A DNA stretch of 64,000 nucleotides. Origin: Marthasterias glacialis. Taxonomy: Eukaryota > Echinodermata > Asteroidea > Forcipulatida > Asteriidae. The notes beneath the pieces are model-generated. The model was not told the origin of the DNA and did not search any database. It saw nothing but the letters and a program-made list of their open reading frames with translations. Positions 61,468 through 64,000 of the stretch are shown here, piece after piece; position 1 is the first letter of the stretch, and every line of letters begins with the position of its first letter. The position numbers and the translations under genes were made by a program. Location of the stretch: contig OU452227.1 of NCBI GenBank assembly GCA_911728455.2, positions 20,679,431 through 20,743,430 on the forward strand, in the 5' to 3' direction.

Positions 61468-61647
61468 AATAGACCTTTATCATGCTGCCACCATCTTGGT
61501 CATGTTCCCTGTATCCAATGACAGTAACAGATGCTAATATTCATTGCACACAAAGGAACCAGACTATTTGCCCTTCCAGCCTCTGTTTGGTTGCATTGGT
61601 TTGAATGGGAGAAAATCAAGATGGCCGCACCATGACAAAGGTCTATT
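61468..61647. mobile_element. MITE, AATAGACC ends, 180 bp, with YY1-like motifs
   Basis: AATAGACCTTTATCATGCTG and inverse CATGACAAAGGTCTATT. CCACCATCTTGG at left and CAAGATGGCCGCACC at right. Confidence 0.85.
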
Positions 61648-63880
61648 ATAGAACTCTGCCCTCTTTCAGTCTCACAAACTTGGGATGTTAGTCACACTAT
61701 ATCCAGTACTCGTCAAGTTTGGATAACTTGAAAACGCGGCTCGTGTTTGCTAACTGTCAGTTGTGTGTTGTTTTGTTTTGCAATTTCAACCGCATACAAA
61801 ATAGAAAGCTGAAGTTAATGTTCATGTATACATGTATATCAATGTAAAAGATAAACATACTGACGTGTATAAAGTCACATCATAGTTATATAGCGACGGT
61901 GTCGTGTTGTATTAAATGCATAGGCCTACTTATTATAAATGAAATCAGAAAGTCGCCTATCGTTTGTTCAAATCTAATAAAAAGCGAACCAATTTAGTTT
62001 ACCAAACCGGGGTGAAGCTAGACCTGTTTTTATTATATGGATGTTGAAAGTTCGTTGAACTTATGGTACCTCTCCCCACCCCCACCCCCGCCGAAAAAAA
62101 GAAGGAAATAACAAAAATTAAAATAAAGTTAATAAATGTAAATATTGACGAACTAAATTATATAAAATTTAAAGATACAATATGGGATTGCTATTAGTAT
62201 CAGTCTGAAAGCTTACTGATTATGAAGTTCATACCAGTAACAATCTTCCATAGAAATATTGTTGTTTAAAATTCTGTCAAAGTCGAGAAAAAAATAGAAT
62301 TTGAAGACCCCGATTTTAATTTTGGTTGTGGCAATCGAAATTAAGCACAAAGTGTTTACATGCTGAAAAGTGTGCACGTTTTTTAACTATTTTTTTTTTC
62401 TCCTGACATGAGACGACGGATTAAGCCCAAATTTGCGCAGGTCTGTTTCGTCATGTATGTATTGAATCACACGAAGTAAAGAACACTGCCTTGGTTCGTT
62501 AATTCAGTCTGTGTGACAGATAATAAGATATAATATTAAGATAATATAAATAAACTGTGTGCTTTCTTTGCATGGCGGCCAGCCCGAGCAGGTTAAAAAC
62601 AGGCATATGCTACTCTTATTCTAGCCCAAACGTTTAGACGATGATGCCAGTACATGCTGTGATTCCAATGAAATGTTCCTGACATTAATAAATACATATG
62701 CAATCATAATTATGGTGGCAAAGGCGATACTAGCTGCCCCTATTTTTTGTAATGAAAGAAATTGTTAATAATTATTATTGACACAGCCATTAACAGAAAT
62801 ACGATACTAACGAGCCCGATTTCAGCAGTCGCTAATGTGTTGTAGCGCCCTCAGTTTAAACTGAACAAAATAGAATGCTTTGCCTGACTCAAAGTTTTGT
62901 GGTATACCGCCCTCATCGTGTGACAATGACAACATTTTGAGGATTTTTTTTTTTGGGGGGGGCTGGGGTGCGTGGGAGGATGTTAATTTCAATGATGGAT
63001 GGGTTGTTCACAATTCAATTGAATTTGCGTTCATGATTCACAGTTGTTGCAACGTCCTTTTGAAAATTAATATAAATATTTACATGTTGAACCTATAAGC
63101 AATGATGGAACGGTAGCGTTTAAGTAGGAATGAATACGGGACTCACGGGGACGTATGTAAAAGGATAAAAGAATAAAAGAGTAAAAGGATAAAAGAAAAC
63201 GTGCTTTCATGAGAGCACGTTAATGTGAAGGGAGGAATGAAGAAAAACGTGCTAGCATAAGAGAAACTCGAGTAAGAAAAATAAGAATGAGAATATGGGG
63301 AGAAAACCCATATCAATTCAAAATCCAGGACAAGAACAAATAAAGGAAAATGTGCAATAATATACTATTTTTCTCAAAGTGAACACTTTTTTAATTACTA
63401 CATCATTTCGAGTGCCTTCAATCAAAGTTATATGATTTTTGAAATGGATGTTCCAACGATGAGTAATCTTTGCTTTTAAAATCTGGTAGACTGCAGTCGC
63501 AAGAATCACCAACAGTATTGCGTCTTGGCGAACTGTGGAAATAATTTCCCAAAAAGAGTTTTTTTTTAAATCAAAAAATGTATTTCTAAAAATGATATAG
63601 AAAATGCACAGGTTTTTGTGCATTGTTCAAGTTTTTTTTTTTAAGTCAGGGCGTCCCCAGTTCAAGTTTTTTTTCTCTTTCAAAATATCAGCATTTAAGC
63701 ATCAATCTCAGATTGTCAGACTAACCTTTTCCAAGGTATTGTTAGTTATTATTCTATAAATTATTATCAGTTTTAATACTACTACTTTTACCCATGCATT
63801 TTTGTATACAAAGTTCCTCTTAGTCTATACAGGGGTTGTCGTCCTTCTAGACAGGTGTATTTGTAATTCATTGATTCGTA
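61648..63880. other. Intergenic, no gene
   Basis: Includes the dispersed-repeat copy at 62170-62480, a G-run at 62954-62961, a small tandem tract of GGATAAAAGAATAAAAGAGT type at 63161-63198, and a hairpin AACGTGCTTTC/GAGAGCACGTT at 63199-63222. Confidence 0.55.
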
Positions 63881-64000
63881 CAGTGGCGTAACTATTAGGG
63901 GTGGGGGGGGGCATGTGCTCCCCAAATTGATGTCCATGCCCCCCACCCTGCCCCCATTTGAAATCTGGACTTTTGAGATTACGAATTACCAAAGTAAAAT
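63881..64000 (+). mobile_element. hAT-like element, left end only (runs off window)
   Basis: Begins CAGTGGCGTAACTATTAGGG followed by a G-run and a C-run, like the 6130 MITE and the 49120 element (shares GAAATCTGGACTTTT). The right end lies outside the window. Confidence 0.6.

Overview
Animal nuclear DNA. The window is AT-rich, has spliced genes with GT-AG introns, and is crowded with short non-autonomous transposons and tRNA-derived SINEs. Three protein genes can be reconstructed exon by exon. (1) The 3' two-thirds of PARN, the poly(A)-specific ribonuclease, lies on the + strand from 1819 to 22654: ten exons, 409 codons plus stop, with the 5' exons outside the window. (2) A two-exon Myb/SANT-like DNA-binding protein with a C-terminal coiled coil lies on the - strand (52071 to 49775, 445 aa). 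(3) A five-exon Polycomb-family chromobox gene (CBX2/4/6/7/8 class) lies on the + strand (55532-57221, 392 aa). Codon phases match across every junction in all three genes. The single vertebrate-like Pc gene, the intron density and the repeat content suggest a marine invertebrate deuterostome. I favour an echinoderm, possibly a sea star, but that part rests on recollection of repeat families and is not proven by this sequence.

Layout: 1-1818 is intron or upstream PARN sequence with a 102-bp tandem repeat. 1819-22654 is PARN, whose introns hold at least five SINE insertions, several MITE families, a foldback duplication and C-rich minisatellites. 22655-49774 is about 27 kb with no gene I can support. 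It contains a six-unit array of tRNA-like SINE heads, microsatellites, MITEs, hammerhead-like motifs typical of Penelope-like retroelements, and one orphan promoter-like cluster near 45.6 kb. 49775-52071 is the Myb/SANT gene. 52072-55531 is the intergenic region between it and CBX, which are divergently transcribed. 55532-57221 is CBX, followed by an unusual 3' UTR. 57222-64000 is repeat-rich intergenic DNA.

The genes form no operon-like unit. PARN trims poly(A) tails and matures small RNAs. CBX would read H3K27me3 within PRC1. The Myb/SANT protein is probably a nuclear DNA-binding regulator of unknown target. I see no CRISPR array, no rRNA gene, no canonical functional tRNA and no intact transposase or reverse transcriptase. 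The most unusual structures are the tandem tRNA-head array, the inverted duplication in PARN intron 7, the tandem duplication that copies the acceptor of PARN exon 4, and several MITE families with different interiors that share one terminal sequence.
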